64,000 nucleotides of DNA from the NCBI RefSeq assembly GCF_003945765.1, contig NZ_CP027712.1, forward strand, positions 2,046,001 to 2,110,000. Direction: 5' to 3'. The stretch comes from Pseudomonas chlororaphis subsp. chlororaphis (GTDB lineage: Bacteria > Pseudomonadota > Gammaproteobacteria > Pseudomonadales > Pseudomonadaceae). This document shows positions 34,467-46,556 of this stretch, one piece after another. The notes under the pieces were generated by a model. That model worked only from the letters and a program-made list of their open reading frames with translations. It was not told where the DNA came from and made no database searches. Both the position numbers and the translations under genes were made by a program. Positions within the stretch are counted from its first letter, which is position 1, and each line of letters opens with the position of its first letter.

Positions 34467-35594
34467 ATGGCCGAAGCAAAAGTATTGAGTGGCGCTGGCC
34501 TGCGTGGCCAGGTGGCCGGACAGACTGCCTTGTCGACCGTGGGCCAGGCCGGTGCCGGGCTGACCTACCGGGGTTACGACGTACGCGAACTGGCGGCCGA
34601 CGCGCAGTTCGAGGAAGTGGCCTACCTGCTGCTGTACGGCGAGCTGCCGACCCAGGCGCAACTGGACGCCTACACCCGGAAGCTGAGCAAGCTGCGCGAC
34701 CTGCCGCAGGCGCTGAAAGAAGTGCTGGAACGCATCCCGGCCGACGCCCATCCGATGGATGTGATGCGCACCGGTTGTTCGTTCCTCGGCAATATCGAGC
34801 CGGAACAGGACTTCTCCCGGCAACGTGACGTCACCGACCGCCTGCTGGCCGCGTTCCCGGCGATCATGTGTTACTGGTACCGCTTCAGCCACGACGGCAA
34901 ACGCATCGATTGCGTGACCGACGAGCCGTGCATCGGCAGCCACTTCCTGCACTTGCTGCACGGCAAGAAGCCGAGCGAGCTGCACACCAAGGTGATGAAC
35001 GTGTCGCTGATCCTCTACGCCGAGCACGAATTCAACGCCTCGACCTTCACTGCCCGGGTCTGTGCCTCGACCCTGTCGGACTTGTACTCCTGTGTCACCG
35101 CGGCCATTGGTTCCCTGCGTGGCCCGCTGCACGGCGGCGCCAACGAGGCGGCGATGGAGATGATCGAGCGCTTTGCTTCGCCGGAAGAGGCGATCAAGGG
35201 CACCCTCGGCATGCTCGAGCGTAAGGACAAGATCATGGGCTTCGGCCACGCGATCTACAAAGACAACGACCCGCGCAACGAGGTGATCAAGGGCTGGTCG
35301 AAAAAGCTCGCCATTGAGGTGGGCGACAAGGTGTTGTTCCCGGTTTCCGAAGCCATCGACAAGACCATGTGGGAGCAGAAGAAGCTGTTCCCCAACGCCG
35401 ACTTCTACCATGCCTCGGCGTACCACTTCATGGGCATCCCGACCAAGCTGTTCACCCCGATCTTCGTCTGCTCGCGCCTGACCGGCTGGGCCGCCCACGT
35501 GTTCGAACAGCGCGCCAACAACCGCATCATCCGTCCAAGCGCCGAGTACGTCGGCGTTGAACAGCGCAAGTTCGTGCCAATCGAACGTCGCTGA
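34467..35594 (+). CDS. prpC: 2-methylcitrate synthase
   Basis: This protein has 375 residues from ATG 34467, with GGAGAGAG upstream. Citrate synthase family residues: catalytic His in 'GPLHGGANEAAMEM' and 'GFGHAIYKDNDPRN' plus the Asp in 'SAYHFMGIP' context. It condenses propionyl-CoA with oxaloacetate. The start 'LRGQVAGQTALSTVGQ' is the usual one for PrpC. It is in an operon with acnD, 102 bases upstream of it. Confidence 0.96.
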   Translation: MAEAKVLSGAGLRGQVAGQTALSTVGQAGAGLTYRGYDVRELAADAQFEEVAYLLLYGELPTQAQLDAYTRKLSKLRDLPQALKEVLERIPADAHPMDVMRTGCSFLGNIEPEQDFSRQRDVTDRLLAAFPAIMCYWYRFSHDGKRIDCVTDEPCIGSHFLHLLHGKKPSELHTKVMNVSLILYAEHEFNASTFTARVCASTLSDLYSCVTAAIGSLRGPLHGGANEAAMEMIERFASPEEAIKGTLGMLERKDKIMGFGHAIYKDNDPRNEVIKGWSKKLAIEVGDKVLFPVSEAIDKTMWEQKKLFPNADFYHASAYHFMGIPTKLFTPIFVCSRLTGWAAHVFEQRANNRIIRPSAEYVGVEQRKFVPIERR

Positions 35595-35696
35595 CCGGTG
35601 GCTGCCGTCACTGGCTGAACCCGAAGCCCCGCAGGAGGGCGGTTCAGTGCCGGTGCCAGCCCCACCTTTTGCAATCACCGTGACCGAGTCCTGACG

Positions 35697-38291
35697 ATGA
35701 ACACTGAATTTCGTAAACCGTTACCCGGTACCCGACTGGACTACTTCGACACCCGCACGGCTGTCGAGGCGATCCAGCCCGGCGCCTACGACAGCCTGCC
35801 GTACACCTCGCGCGTGCTCGCGGAAAACCTGGTGCGGCGCTGCGATCCGGCGACCCTGAGCGCTTCCCTGAAGCAACTGATCGAGCGCAAGCGCGACCTC
35901 GACTTCCCGTGGTTTCCGGCCCGCGTGGTGTGCCACGACATACTTGGCCAGACCGCCCTGGTGGACCTGGCCGGCCTGCGCGATGCCATCGCCGACCAGG
36001 GCGGCGACCCGGCCCAGGTCAACCCGGTGGTGCCGACCCAGTTGATCGTCGACCACTCGCTGGCGGTGGAGTGCGGCGGCTTCGACCCGGATGCGTTCGC
36101 CAAGAACCGCGCGGTGGAAGACCGGCGCAACGAAGACCGTTTCCACTTCATCAACTGGACCAAGAAGGCCTTCAAGAACGTCGACGTGATCCCGCCGGGC
36201 AACGGCATCATGCACCAGATCAACCTGGAGAAAATGTCCCCGGTGATCCAGGCGCGCGATGGCGTGGCCTTTCCCGATACCTGCGTCGGCACCGACAGCC
36301 ACACCCCGCACGTGGATGCCCTGGGCGTGATCGCCATCGGCGTCGGCGGCCTGGAAGCCGAAAGCGTGATGCTCGGTCGGGCGTCCTGGATGCGCCTGCC
36401 GGAAATCGTCGGCGTCGAGCTGACCGGCAAGCTGCAACCGGGCATCACCGCCACCGATATGGTGCTGGCGCTGACCGAATTCCTGCGCAAGCAGAAGGTA
36501 GTGGGCGCCTACCTGGAGTTCTTCGGCGAGGGCGCCGCGGCGCTGACCCTGGGCGACCGCGCGACCATCTCCAACATGGCCCCGGAATACGGCGCCACCG
36601 CGGCGATGTTCTACATCGACCAGCAGACCATCGACTACCTCAAGCTCACTGGTCGTGAAGACGAGCAAGTACAACTGGTCGAGACCTATGCCAAACAGGC
36701 CGGCCTGTGGGCCGACAGCCTGAAGAACGCGCAGTACGAGCGCGGCTTGCAGTTCGACCTGTCCTCGGTGGTGCGCAACATGGCGGGCCCGAGCAACCCC
36801 CACGCCCGGGTGGCGACCAGCGACCTGGCGGCCAAGGGCATCGCCGGCCAGTGGGAAGAAGTGCCGGGGCAAATGCCCGATGGCGCGGTGATCATCGCGG
36901 CCATCACCAGTTGCACCAATACCAGCAACCCGCGCAACGTGATCGCCGCCGGCCTGCTGGCGCGCAACGCCAACAGGCTCGGCCTGACCCGCAAACCCTG
37001 GGTCAAGTCGTCGCTGGCGCCGGGTTCCAAGACCGTGGCCATGTACCTGGACGAAGCGGGCCTGACCAGTGAGCTGGAGCAATTGGGCTTTGGCGTCGTA
37101 GCCTTCGCCTGCACCACCTGTAACGGCATGTCCGGCGCGCTGGACCCGGTGATCCAGAAAGAGATCATCGACCGCGACCTGTATGCCACCGCGGTGCTTT
37201 CGGGCAACCGCAACTTCGACGGGCGCATCCATCCCTACGCCAAGCAGGCGTTCCTCGCATCGCCGCCGCTGGTGGTGGCCTATGCGATTGCCGGGACCAT
37301 CCGTTTCGACATCGAGAAGGACGTGCTGGGCCTGGACGCCAACGGCAAGGAAATCCGCCTCAAGGACATCTGGCCGAGCGACGAAGAGATCGATGCGGTG
37401 GTCAAGGCTTCGGTGAAACCCGAGCAGTTCCGCAAGGTGTACATCCCGATGTTCGCCATTCACGAAGACACCGGGCCCAAGGTCGAGCCGTTGTACGACT
37501 GGCGTGAGATGAGCACTTACATCCGCCGTCCGCCGTACTGGGAAGGCGCCCTGGCCGGGGCGCGCAGCCTGACCGGGATGCGCCCGCTGGCGGTGCTGCC
37601 GGACAACATCACCACCGATCACCTGTCGCCGTCCAACGCCATCATGCTCGACAGCGCGGCCGGCGAGTACCTGGCGAAAATGGGCCTGCCGGAAGAGGAC
37701 TTCAACTCTTACGCGACCCACCGGGGCGACCACCTGACCGCGCAACGCGCGACCTTCGCCAACCCGAAACTGTTCAACGAAATGGTCCAGGAAGGCGGCA
37801 AGGTCAAGCAGGGTTCGCTGGCGCGGATCGAGCCGGAAGGCCAGGTCACCCGGATGTGGGAAGCCATCGAGACCTATATGCAGCGCAAGCAGCCGCTGAT
37901 CATCATCGCCGGCGCCGACTACGGCCAGGGTTCGTCCCGTGACTGGGCGGCCAAGGGCGTGCGCCTGGCCGGGGTGGAAGCCATCGCCGCCGAAGGCTTC
38001 GAGCGCATCCACCGCACCAACCTGGTGGGCATGGGCGTGCTGCCGCTGGAGTTCAAGCCGGGCACCGACCGCAAGACCCTGGGCATCGACGGCACCGAAA
38101 CCTTCGACGTGGTGGGCGAGCGCAAGCCGCGCGCGACATTGACCCTGGTGATCCAGCGCAAGAACGGCGAGCGCATCGAGGTGCCGGTGACCTGCCGGCT
38201 CGACACCGCCGAAGAGGTGTCGATCTACGAAGCGGGCGGCGTGTTGCAGCGCTTTGCCCAGGACTTCCTCGAATCGGCTGTCGCCAGTTAA
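35697..38291 (+). CDS. acnD: Fe/S-dependent 2-methylisocitrate dehydratase
   Basis: This protein has 864 residues, the normal length for AcnD and shorter than AcnA. Aconitase signatures: 'CVGTDSHTPHVDALG', the cluster ligands 'ITSCTNTSNPRNV' and 'ACTTCNGMSG', and the C-terminal swivel domain 'YGQGSSRDWAAKG'. It dehydrates 2-methylcitrate to 2-methylaconitate, whose isomer is fixed by PrpF. It is followed by prpF after 61 bases. Confidence 0.96.
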   Translation: MNTEFRKPLPGTRLDYFDTRTAVEAIQPGAYDSLPYTSRVLAENLVRRCDPATLSASLKQLIERKRDLDFPWFPARVVCHDILGQTALVDLAGLRDAIADQGGDPAQVNPVVPTQLIVDHSLAVECGGFDPDAFAKNRAVEDRRNEDRFHFINWTKKAFKNVDVIPPGNGIMHQINLEKMSPVIQARDGVAFPDTCVGTDSHTPHVDALGVIAIGVGGLEAESVMLGRASWMRLPEIVGVELTGKLQPGITATDMVLALTEFLRKQKVVGAYLEFFGEGAAALTLGDRATISNMAPEYGATAAMFYIDQQTIDYLKLTGREDEQVQLVETYAKQAGLWADSLKNAQYERGLQFDLSSVVRNMAGPSNPHARVATSDLAAKGIAGQWEEVPGQMPDGAVIIAAITSCTNTSNPRNVIAAGLLARNANRLGLTRKPWVKSSLAPGSKTVAMYLDEAGLTSELEQLGFGVVAFACTTCNGMSGALDPVIQKEIIDRDLYATAVLSGNRNFDGRIHPYAKQAFLASPPLVVAYAIAGTIRFDIEKDVLGLDANGKEIRLKDIWPSDEEIDAVVKASVKPEQFRKVYIPMFAIHEDTGPKVEPLYDWREMSTYIRRPPYWEGALAGARSLTGMRPLAVLPDNITTDHLSPSNAIMLDSAAGEYLAKMGLPEEDFNSYATHRGDHLTAQRATFANPKLFNEMVQEGGKVKQGSLARIEPEGQVTRMWEAIETYMQRKQPLIIIAGADYGQGSSRDWAAKGVRLAGVEAIAAEGFERIHRTNLVGMGVLPLEFKPGTDRKTLGIDGTETFDVVGERKPRATLTLVIQRKNGERIEVPVTCRLDTAEEVSIYEAGGVLQRFAQDFLESAVAS

Positions 38292-38352
38292 GTGACGTAC
38301 CGGGGGCGGGCCGCAAGGCGCCGCCCTCGGTCTTTATCAGGACCGAGAACTC

Positions 38353-39543
38353 ATGGCTTTCGTAGCGCAAATCAAGATTCCCGCCACCTACATGCGGGGT
38401 GGCACCAGCAAGGGTGTGTTCTTCAGCCTGCAGGACCTGCCCGAGGCGGCGCAGCTGCCGGGCGCGGCCCGCGATGCGTTGCTGTTGCGGGTGATCGGCA
38501 GCCCCGACCCGTACGACAAGCAGATCGACGGCATGGGCGGCGCCACGTCCAGCACCAGCAAGACGGTGATCCTGTCGAAAAGCATCAAGCCCGGCCACGA
38601 CGTGGATTACCTGTTCGGCCAGGTGTCCATCGACAAACCTTTCGTCGACTGGAGCGGCAACTGCGGCAACCTGTCGGCGGCGGTCGGTTCCTTCGCCATC
38701 AGCAGCGGCCTGGTGGATGCCGAGCGCATTGCGCAGAACGGCGTGGCCGTGGTGCGCATCTGGCAGGCCAATATCGGCAAGACCATCATCGCCCATGTGC
38801 CGATGACCAACGGCGCGGTCCAGGAAACCGGCGATTTCGAGCTGGACGGGGTGACTTTCCCGGCGGCCGAAGTGCAGTTGGAGTTCCTTGACCCGGCGGC
38901 CGAGGAAGAGGGCGCCGGCGGTTCGATGTTCCCCACCGGCAACCTGGTGGACGACCTGGAGGTGCCGGGTGTCGGGACTTTCCAGGCCACCATGATCAAT
39001 GCCGGGATCCCGACGATTTTCATCAACGCCCGCGACATCGGCTACAGCGGTACCGAGCTGCAGGGCGATATCAACGGCGATCCCAAGGCGCTGGCGATGT
39101 TCGAGACCATCCGCGCCCACGGCGCGCTGCGCATGGGGCTGATCCAGAATCTGGATGAAGCGGCCAAGCGTCAGCACACGCCCAAGGTCGCCTTTGTCGC
39201 GCCGCCCGCGGGCTACCAGGCTTCCAGTGGCAAGGCGGTGCAGGCCGCGGATGTCGATCTGCTGGTACGCGCGCTGTCCATGGGCAAGCTGCACCACGCG
39301 ATGATGGGCACCGCCGCGGTGGCGATTGGCACGGCGGCGGCGATCCCCGGGACCCTGGTCAACCTGGCGGCCGGCGGCGGAGAGCGCAGCGCGGTGCGCT
39401 TCGGCCACCCGTCGGGAACCCTGCGCGTCGGTGCCGAAGCCGTGCAGGACAACGGCGAATGGAGCGTGACCAAGGCCATCATGAGTCGTAGCGCGCGGGT
39501 CTTGATGGAAGGCTGGGTACGTGTGCCCGGCGACGCGTTCTAA
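38353..39543 (+). CDS. prpF: 2-methylaconitate cis-trans isomerase
   Basis: This protein has 396 residues. The DAP-epimerase-like fold is recognised from 'YMRGGTSKGVFF', 'GNCGNLSAAVG' (residues ~103-113, active-site region) and 'INAGIPTIFI'. It converts the AcnD product into the form used in the next hydration. Having acnD and prpF together indicates the AcnD/PrpF variant of the cycle. A REP pair follows before prpD. Confidence 0.95.
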   Translation: MAFVAQIKIPATYMRGGTSKGVFFSLQDLPEAAQLPGAARDALLLRVIGSPDPYDKQIDGMGGATSSTSKTVILSKSIKPGHDVDYLFGQVSIDKPFVDWSGNCGNLSAAVGSFAISSGLVDAERIAQNGVAVVRIWQANIGKTIIAHVPMTNGAVQETGDFELDGVTFPAAEVQLEFLDPAAEEEGAGGSMFPTGNLVDDLEVPGVGTFQATMINAGIPTIFINARDIGYSGTELQGDINGDPKALAMFETIRAHGALRMGLIQNLDEAAKRQHTPKVAFVAPPAGYQASSGKAVQAADVDLLVRALSMGKLHHAMMGTAAVAIGTAAAIPGTLVNLAAGGGERSAVRFGHPSGTLRVGAEAVQDNGEWSVTKAIMSRSARVLMEGWVRVPGDAF

Positions 39544-39556
39544 ATCATAAACGGCC

Positions 39557-39648
39557 CCTGTAGGAGCGAGCTTGCTCGCGATAGCGATACCACGGTCGAC
39601 ATCGATGCCGACAGTCCATCCGTCATCGCGAGCAAGCTCGCTCCTACA
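39557..39648. repeat. Paired REP, TGTAGGAGCGAGCTTGCTCGCGA class
   Basis: Canonical TGTAGGAGCGAGCTTGCTCG at left and its inverse CGAGCAAGCTCGCTCCTACA at right, ~45 bases apart, between prpF and prpD. Confidence 0.95.
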
Positions 39649-39724
39649 ATGGGGTGAATAAAAAAATAACCCGATCAGCCTGACCTTGAGGATGCAACCC
39701 AACCCTTGATGGAGTGAACTGCCC

Positions 39725-41209
39725 ATGAGCGCCAACGTTGATCTGAACGAACGCCCCGATTACGACCAGGTCCTGCAGGACATCGCCGACTACGTTCTGA
39801 ACTATCGGATCGAGTCCCGCGAGGCTCTGGATACCGCCCGCAACTGCCTGATGGACACCCTCGGCTGTGGCTTGCTGGCCCTGCGCTTTCCCGAGTGCAC
39901 CAAGCACCTGGGGCCGATAGTGGAGGGCACGGTCGTGCCGTTTGGCGCGCGGGTGCCGGGCACCCGCTTGCGCCTGGACCCGGTCAAGGCGGCCTGGGAT
40001 ATCGGCTGCATTGTCCGTTGGCTGGATTACAACGACACCTGGCTCGCCGCCGAGTGGGGCCATCCTTCCGACAACCTCGGTGGCATCCTCGCCGTGGCCG
40101 ATCACCTGTCGCAAAAGCGTGTGGCCAATGGCGAAGCGCCGCTGACCATGCGCGCGGTGCTCGAGGCCGTGATCATGGCCCATGAGATCCAGGGGGTGAT
40201 TGCCCTGGAAAACTCCTTCAACCGGGTCGGCCTCGACCATGTGCTGCTGGTGAAAGTCGCCTCGACCGCGGTCACCGCCAAGTTGATGGGGGCCAACCGC
40301 GAGCAGTTGCTGGCGGCGCTGTCCCATGCCTTTGTCGATGGCCAGGCGCTGCGTACCTATCGCCATGCGCCGAACGCCGGTTCGCGCAAATCCTGGGCGG
40401 CGGGGGATGCCACCAGCCGTGGCGTGCGCCTGGCGGATATCGCCCTGCGTGGCGAGATGGGCATCCCGGGAGTGCTGAGCGCGCCGCAGTGGGGCTTCTA
40501 CGACGTGCTGTTCAGCCACACCAACAAGGACCTGGCGCTCAAGCCCGAAGACCAGCGCCGTTTCAGCCTGTCGCAGCAGTACGGCAGCTATGTGATGGAA
40601 AACGTTCTGTTCAAGATCAGCTTCCCGGCCGAGTTCCATGCGCAGACCGCCTGCGAGGCGGCGGTGACCCTGCACCCGCTGGTGCGCAATCGCCTGCACG
40701 AGATCGACAGGATCGTCATCACCACCCACGAATCGGCGATCCGCATCATTTCCAAGGTGGGCCCACTGGCCAACGCCGCCGACCGCGACCACTGCATCCA
40801 GTACATGACCGCCGTGCCGCTGGCGTTCGGCAACCTGGTGGCCGAGCACTATGAAGACAGCTTCCATGCCGCCCACCCGATCATCGATCAGTTGCGCGAG
40901 AAGATGCAGATAGTCGAAGAACCGCGCTACACCCGCGAGTACCTGGAGGCCGACAAGCGCTCCATCGCCAATGCGCTACAAGTGTTTTTCAAGGATGGCT
41001 CGAGCACCGAGCAGGTGGTAGTGGAATACCCGATTGGCCATCGCCGGCGTCGCGCCGAAGGCATTGCGCTGCTGGAAGACAAGTTCAAGGCCAACCTGGC
41101 CACCCGCTTCACCGCCCAGCGTTCGGCGCAGATCTTTGCCCTGTGCAAGGACCAGGCACAGCTGGAAGCCACGGCGGTGCACCGGTTCGTGGACCTGTTG
41201 GTGATTTGA
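39725..41209 (+). CDS. prpD: 2-methylcitrate dehydratase
   Basis: This protein has 494 residues, standard for PrpD. It starts '[23 protein letters not shown]' (first 20: [20 protein letters not shown]) and holds '[19 protein letters not shown]', '[21 protein letters not shown]' (in parts; active-site Asp and His) and '[14 protein letters not shown]'. It is a cofactor-free dehydratase. Organisms with acnD/prpF often still carry prpD, as here; it is the last gene of the operon, followed by a REP. Confidence 0.95.
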   Translation: MSANVDLNERPDYDQVLQDIADYVLNYRIESREALDTARNCLMDTLGCGLLALRFPECTKHLGPIVEGTVVPFGARVPGTRLRLDPVKAAWDIGCIVRWLDYNDTWLAAEWGHPSDNLGGILAVADHLSQKRVANGEAPLTMRAVLEAVIMAHEIQGVIALENSFNRVGLDHVLLVKVASTAVTAKLMGANREQLLAALSHAFVDGQALRTYRHAPNAGSRKSWAAGDATSRGVRLADIALRGEMGIPGVLSAPQWGFYDVLFSHTNKDLALKPEDQRRFSLSQQYGSYVMENVLFKISFPAEFHAQTACEAAVTLHPLVRNRLHEIDRIVITTHESAIRIISKVGPLANAADRDHCIQYMTAVPLAFGNLVAEHYEDSFHAAHPIIDQLREKMQIVEEPRYTREYLEADKRSIANALQVFFKDGSSTEQVVVEYPIGHRRRRAEGIALLEDKFKANLATRFTAQRSAQIFALCKDQAQLEATAVHRFVDLLVI

Positions 41210-41233
41210 GAGCAGGGCGGACCGTTGGTCCGA

Positions 41234-41308
41234 TCGCGAGCAAGCTCGCTCCTACAAGATCTTGTAAGCCATGTAGGAGCGGCCGGTCGACGCTCGATTG
41301 CTCGCGAT
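41234..41308. repeat. REP pair, GGAGCGAGCTTGCTCGCGA class
   Basis: TCGCGAGCAAGCTCGCTCCTAC and TGTAGGAGCGGCC...GATTGCTCGCGA form an inverted pair, the second arm interrupted, between convergent prpD and ppsR. Confidence 0.85.
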
Positions 41309-41331
41309 AGCCTTCTATTGGTCAGATAACG

Positions 41332-42150
41332 CTACTTGAAGCGCCGCTCGACGCCTTTTTCCACGAGGATCTTCGCCGAGATCTCTTCCACCGAGAAATG
41401 GGTGGAATTGATGTGCGGAATGTTCTCGCGGCGGAACAGGTTTTCCACCTCGCGCACTTCGAACTCGCACTGGGCGTAGCTCGAATAACGGCTGTTGGGC
41501 TTGCGCTCGTTGCGGATGGCGGTAAGCCGGTCGGGGTCGATGGTCAGGCCGAACAGCTTGTGCTGGTGCGCGCGCAGGGCCGTCGGCAGCTGCAGGCGTT
41601 CCATGTCGTCTTCGGTCAGCGGGTAGTTGGCGGCGCGGATCCCGAACTGCATGGCCATGTACAGGCAGGTCGGGGTCTTGCCGCAGCGCGACACGCCGAC
41701 CAGGATCAGGTCGGCCTTGTCGTAGTAGTGGGTGCGGGCGCCGTCGTCGTTGTCGAGGGCGAAGTTCACCGCCTCGATCCGCTCCATATAGTTGGAGTTG
41801 CCGCCAATGGAGTGGGACTTGCCGACCGAATACGACGAGTGCTCGCTCAACTCCAGCTCCAGGGGGGCGAGGAAGGTCGAGAAGATGTCGATCATGAAAC
41901 CATTGGACGTCGCGAGGATCTCACGGATGTCCTGATTGACGATGGTGTCGAAGATAATCGGGCGAAATCCGTCCTTTTCGGCGGCGATGTTGATTTGTTG
42001 TACCATGGCCCGCGCTTTATCTACGCTGTCGATATACGGCCGCGTGATTTTGCTGAAGGTAATGTTTTCGAACTGCGCCAGGAGGCTCTGGCCGAGGGTT
42101 TCAGCGGTGATGCCGGTACCGTCGGAGATAAAGAAAGCAGATCGTTTCAT
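41332..42150 (-). CDS. ppsR: PEP synthase regulatory protein (bifunctional kinase/pyrophosphorylase)
   Basis: This protein has 272 residues from ATG 42150, preceded by AAGGTG; the frame upstream to 42216 lacks support. The nucleotide-binding loop 'GVSRCGKTP' is at residues 152-160, and the DUF299 start '[15 protein letters not shown]' is present. It inactivates PEP synthase by ADP-dependent phosphorylation and reactivates it with phosphate. It is divergent from its target ppsA. Confidence 0.95.
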   Translation of the reverse strand: MKRSAFFISDGTGITAETLGQSLLAQFENITFSKITRPYIDSVDKARAMVQQINIAAEKDGFRPIIFDTIVNQDIREILATSNGFMIDIFSTFLAPLELELSEHSSYSVGKSHSIGGNSNYMERIEAVNFALDNDDGARTHYYDKADLILVGVSRCGKTPTCLYMAMQFGIRAANYPLTEDDMERLQLPTALRAHQHKLFGLTIDPDRLTAIRNERKPNSRYSSYAQCEFEVREVENLFRRENIPHINSTHFSVEEISAKILVEKGVERRFK

Positions 42151-42324
42151 TTGCACCTTGGGCCTTAAGCTAGTGACGAATCTTGGATATGATAGGCGCG
42201 ATTTGCCGGCCTCCAATGGCCCGCATTCTCACTTATTTTCCAGGTCCAGGCCATACAGCTGGCAAGCGCTCCCCCGAGCAGCCGGCTTCTGAGCTTTTCC
42301 AACACAGTTAGTGGAGAGATCACC

Positions 42325-44700
<2,376 letters not shown>

Positions 44701-44708
44701 GCGGAATG

Positions 44709-44743
44709 AAGCCCCGGCCAGCCTTCGGGTTGGCCGGGGCTTT
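44709..44743 (+). terminator. First terminator after ppsA
   Basis: AAGCCCCGGCCA pairs with TGGCCGGGGCTT with a CTTCGG-containing loop; short T run. Confidence 0.85.
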
Positions 44744-44755
44744 GAGATTCAAGTA

Positions 44756-44787
44756 GGGCGGGCTCCATCTGGAAGCCGCCCTTTTTT
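44756..44787 (+). terminator. Second terminator after ppsA
   Basis: GGGCGG pairs with CCGCCC and is followed by six Ts, giving a tandem stop before the next gene. Confidence 0.8.
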
Positions 44788-44800
44788 GTGCAAGAGTATT

Positions 44801-45790
44801 ATGCAAAGCAGCAGCAACCTGTTTCCCGTCGCCTTGATCAGTGCCGAACGTCGAGGCGACCTGAGTGAAGACGTCTACCGCCTGAAGCCCGGCAACAGCC
44901 CGGACGCCACGGTCGAACTGGCTGTCACCCGCCTGGGGATGGCGGACGAGCCCGAATCCCGCGGTGTCCCGGTGATCCTGCTGCACGGCAGCTTCTCCAA
45001 TCGGCGTTTCTGGTATTCGCCCAAGGGCATCGGCCTGGGCGCGTATCTGGCGCGCATGGGCTTCGATGTATGGATCCCCGAGATGCGCGGTCACGGCCTG
45101 TCGCGACGCAATGCCGACTACCGCAAGAATCGCGTCGCCGACTATGCGCAATACGATCTGCCCGCCATCGGCGCCTTCGTGCGGGAACAAAGCGGCCAGG
45201 TTCCGCACTGGATTGGGCATTCCCTGGGCGGCATTACCCTGGCGGCGGCCCTGGGCGGCCAGTACCTGGGAGAGCCGGCAGTGGCGTCGGCGGCGCTGTT
45301 CGGCTGTCAGGTCAGTCGCACCTATTGGCCATTGAAAATCCCGGCGGTGGAGTGGGGCGGTCGATTCATTCTCAAGCGTTTTGCCCAGTTGTCCGGCTCG
45401 CGACTCAAGCGCGGTCCCGAGGACGAGCCCATTGGCCTGGCCCTGGAAGGCATGCGCTGGTACGGGCTGTTCGGGCGTTTCGGCGATGGGCAGAAGGACT
45501 GGTGGGCCGGCTTGTCCGACGTTTCGCTGCCGGTATTGGCGGTGAGCGCGGCCGGGGATCATCAGGATCCGACCTGGGCTTGTCGCAAGCTGTTTGACCA
45601 GTTGAGTTCCGAGCATAAGCAGTTTGTCTGCCTGGGGCGCGAACAAGGGTTCAGCGGCAATTTCGGCCATGTGGAGATGCTGGTGAGCAAAGCGGCCCAG
45701 GCTGAAGTCTGGCCTTTGGTCGCGCGTTGGTTGAAGGATCAGCAGAGCCCGTTGTTGGCGTCGGGCACCGAACTGGCTGCCGCCAGCTGA
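44801..45790 (+). CDS. Alpha/beta hydrolase
   Basis: This protein has 329 residues from ATG 44801, which lies just after the ppsA tandem terminator. The fold shows 'ILLHGSFSNRRFW' (oxyanion region), nucleophile 'WIGHSLGGITLAAALGG' (Ser in GHSLG), and a late His in 'GHVEMLVS'. It resembles esterases/lipases of the RraA-neighbour group found in the same place in P. aeruginosa. Substrate unknown. Confidence 0.9.
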   Translation: MQSSSNLFPVALISAERRGDLSEDVYRLKPGNSPDATVELAVTRLGMADEPESRGVPVILLHGSFSNRRFWYSPKGIGLGAYLARMGFDVWIPEMRGHGLSRRNADYRKNRVADYAQYDLPAIGAFVREQSGQVPHWIGHSLGGITLAAALGGQYLGEPAVASAALFGCQVSRTYWPLKIPAVEWGGRFILKRFAQLSGSRLKRGPEDEPIGLALEGMRWYGLFGRFGDGQKDWWAGLSDVSLPVLAVSAAGDHQDPTWACRKLFDQLSSEHKQFVCLGREQGFSGNFGHVEMLVSKAAQAEVWPLVARWLKDQQSPLLASGTELAAAS

Positions 45791-46039
45791 GTTCAGAAGG
45801 CTCTGGCAAGAGCATTTCGTTTCGATGCGCTTGCGGCTAAGATATGACGCGTTGAGCGGTTCCGGTCACATTCGGTCGCCGGTCAAGCATTCTGTTCGTG
45901 CCGCCGAGCCTGCTGAAATTGGCGTATGGTGAGGGCTAGCTGAAATGTTAAACATTCTCCGTCTGCCCTCGTATCACTCAGCATGAACCCTGCGAATTCC
46001 GACACCGCGACGTGTTCTTTCCATTACAGGAGTTTCTCG

Positions 46040-46531
46040 ATGAATCATTACCTCACTCCCGACCTGTGCGACGCCTACCCGGATCTGGTACAGGTGGTTG
46101 AACCGATGTTCAGCAATTTCGGTGGCCGCGACTCCTTTGGCGGCGAAATCGTGACCATCAAATGCTTCGAAGACAACTCGCTGGTCAAGGAACAGGTCGA
46201 GCTCAAGGGCCACGGCAAGGTGCTGGTGGTCGACGGTGGCGGCTCCCTGCGCCGTGCGCTGCTGGGCGATATGCTGGCCGAGAAGGCGGCGAAGAACGGT
46301 TGGGAAGGGCTGGTGATCTACGGTTGCATCCGTGATGTCGATGTCATCGCGCAAACCGACCTGGGCGTTCAGGCGCTGGCCAGTCACCCGATGAAAACCG
46401 ACAAGCGCGGCATTGGCGATCTCAACGTGGTGGTGACTTTTGCCGGGGTGACTTTCCGTCCGGGCGAATATGTCTATGCCGACAACAATGGCGTGATCGT
46501 TTCGCCAAGCCCGCTGAAAATGCCCGAATAA
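46040..46531 (+). CDS. rraA: Ribonuclease E activity regulator RraA
   Basis: This protein has 163 residues from ATG 46040, preceded by ACAGGAG. The RraA fold is recognised from '[18 protein letters not shown]', '[25 protein letters not shown]' (in parts), '[14 protein letters not shown]' and '[15 protein letters not shown]'. It binds RNase E as a trimer and lowers its activity in E. coli. The 250-base gap before it holds only promoter DNA. The zntB-like gene follows after 25 bases. Confidence 0.95.
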   Translation: MNHYLTPDLCDAYPDLVQVVEPMFSNFGGRDSFGGEIVTIKCFEDNSLVKEQVELKGHGKVLVVDGGGSLRRALLGDMLAEKAAKNGWEGLVIYGCIRDVDVIAQTDLGVQALASHPMKTDKRGIGDLNVVVTFAGVTFRPGEYVYADNNGVIVSPSPLKMPE

Positions 46532-46556
46532 GCAGTCGACCAGGCAAGGGATGAGG

